This document shows positions 63,336 to 64,000 of a stretch of DNA of 64,000 nucleotides, one piece after another; the stretch's first letter is position 1; every line of letters begins with the position of its first letter. Made by a program: the position numbers and the translations under genes. The DNA comes from Solitalea agri (lineage in GTDB: Bacteria; Bacteroidota; Bacteroidia; Sphingobacteriales; Sphingobacteriaceae): assembly GCF_023914155.1 (NCBI RefSeq), contig NZ_JAMWYS010000028.1:286137-350136 (forward strand), read 5' to 3'. The notes under the pieces are model-generated. The model saw only the letters and a program-made list of their open reading frames with translations, did no database searches and had not been told where the DNA came from.

Positions 63336-63476
63336 GCGCTTACCAATAACGGATGGCTCTTGACGCAGGTGCGAAGAAAACACCTGCCTCATTCCCCGCT
63401 GTGATGTAAATTTATTAATTAAGTTTTCAGTTCAAAATCACACGTCCACCGCGCTTTTGGTAAGTGCTTGTTAGCG
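63336..63476. repeat. Foldable spacer element E between VOC and membrane-protein genes
   Basis: GCGCTTACCAA (63336-63346) pairs with TTGGTAAGTGC (63457-63467), one G-T pair, bringing the ends of a 141-base element together. An inner hairpin GCAGGTG (63365-63371) with CACCTGC (63381-63387) lies inside. Boundary motif TTACCAATAACG at 63340-63351; core GTTAGCG at 63470-63476, just beyond the stop codon of the next gene. Confidence 0.6.
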
Positions 63477-63485
63477 GTAGCCATT

Positions 63486-63899
63486 TTATTGCTCTTCAAT
63501 ATAGTAGTAGTTTTCAATTATCCTTTTTAGCCCTAAGAGCAGAAAACCAACAAAAAGAGAGACAATAAAGATTAGGTCTAAATTTGATTTATTTAACCAA
63601 TGAAGTAATAAAAATGGGGCTATTATGCTCGAAAAAGCATAATAAAGGTAATTGTGATCAAAAATACCCTCCTTAATTAATAAAACTTTCGAAGCATTAT
63701 CAGAAAAGTCAAGATTTAAGATTTTGTCTTTGCCAAAGAGTATCACAGCATCAGAGTCAGTAATTGTAAAACTCTCGATTTGGTCGGGAAAGAATTTGTG
63801 TTGTTTATTGTTAATCAGTACCGAAGCAGGGAGTCTGCGAAACAGATGTCTGCCTTGTCGCTTAATAATAAGTTGAACTTCTGATTTCTTAGATTCCAT
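63486..63899 (-). CDS. Small membrane protein of unknown function
   Basis: A 137-residue protein. The first 85 residues are hydrophilic and beta-rich (VQLIIKRQGRHLFRRLPASV, KFFPDQIESFTITDSDAVILF). Two hydrophobic segments follow (about residues 80-98 and 106-124), and the end is IENYYYIEEQ. I recognise no family. The layout, a small soluble domain followed by a helical hairpin, recurs in variable regions of Bacteroidota. It is followed by element E about 10 bases after the stop, and its upstream spacer ends with the boundary motif at 63922-63933. Confidence 0.75.
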   Translation of the reverse strand: MESKKSEVQLIIKRQGRHLFRRLPASVLINNKQHKFFPDQIESFTITDSDAVILFGKDKILNLDFSDNASKVLLIKEGIFDHNYLYYAFSSIIAPFLLLHWLNKSNLDLIFIVSLFVGFLLLGLKRIIENYYYIEEQ

Positions 63900-63921
63900 A
63901 TGATAGAGTTGTGTCTTATGG

Positions 63922-64000
63922 TTACCGCTAACGTTTATGTATAAGAAGAAGCGTGTTTAGAAACTGCTTCACCGTCCACGTTGCCAAACTAAATTAGATA
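63922..64000. repeat. Start of a further spacer element (F), cut by the window edge
   Basis: TTACCGCTAACG at 63922-63933 is the clearest copy of the shared boundary motif; the rest of the element runs beyond the right edge. The core CGCTAAC (63926-63932) is the exact reverse complement of GTTAGCG at 63470-63476. Confidence 0.5.

Overview
The window looks like a piece of chromosome from a Bacteroidota bacterium, most likely of the order Sphingobacteriales. The genus cannot be fixed from the sequence alone. The grounds are: AT-rich DNA; promoters of the Bacteroidota type (TAnnTTTG at -7); few Shine-Dalgarno sites; a TonB-dependent receptor followed by a DUF4249 lipoprotein; a GldD gliding-motility lipoprotein; LytTR two-component genes; many OmpA and beta-barrel proteins; and a zinc-dependent S1/P1-type nuclease. 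I see no rRNA, tRNA, CRISPR array, insertion sequence or integrase gene.

Layout. 0-4.1 kb: tail of an RND efflux pump with its TolC-like outer-membrane lipoprotein, then a convergent three-gene LytS/LytTR operon with an unknown acidic protein in the middle. 4.2-10.4 kb: OmpA-like lipoprotein, S9 peptidase, DUF2911 protein, and an ECF sigma factor with a putative anti-sigma protein and a lipoprotein. 10.4-18.2 kb: hotdog thioesterase, PAS sensor kinase, glnS, B12-binding protein, enoyl-CoA hydratase, small beta-barrel protein, AMP nucleosidase. 18.2-22.9 kb: an unusually structured leader, then a sigma-54 activator and a large multi-PAS kinase. 23-29.5 kb: OmpA porin, AI-2E transporter, YtxH/holin-like envelope cluster, GDP-fucose synthase overlapped by a Gcr-family membrane protein. 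29.6-38.7 kb: trmB, an alkyltransferase-like protein, AhpD-like and UPF0173 proteins, TonB receptor/DUF4249, SGNH hydrolase, lipB, yraN, LUD protein. 38.8-46.8 kb: ftsH-rsfS, birA, dsbD-like, pfkA, a PQQ-type sugar dehydrogenase. 46.8-56.8 kb: hutH, LolC/E-like permease, MBL hydrolase, gldD, aroE, phosphosulfolactate synthase-like gene, TPR protein, S1/P1 nuclease, methyltransferase/SRPBCC/membrane-protein operon.

The last 7 kb (about 57.3-64.0 kb) differ from the rest. Small stand-alone modules, all on the minus strand (DUF3995, YCII, DUF2200, SRPBCC+ArsR, SDR+AraC, two VOC proteins, one unknown membrane protein), are mostly separated by 150-420-base spacers. Several spacers carry inverted repeats and a shared boundary motif close to TTACCGCTAACG. 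One boundary (60189-60195) matches the integron attC core GTTRRRY on the minus strand. This looks like a cassette-type array, though no integrase lies in view; it is the best candidate here for something not yet described. Within it, the ArsR promoter has two palindromes placed exactly on its promoter elements.

Terminator hairpins are frequent, and several between convergent genes look bidirectional. Promoter -7 boxes helped choose some start codons (hutH, the S1/P1 nuclease, the B12-binding protein) and suggest a nearly leaderless trmB mRNA.
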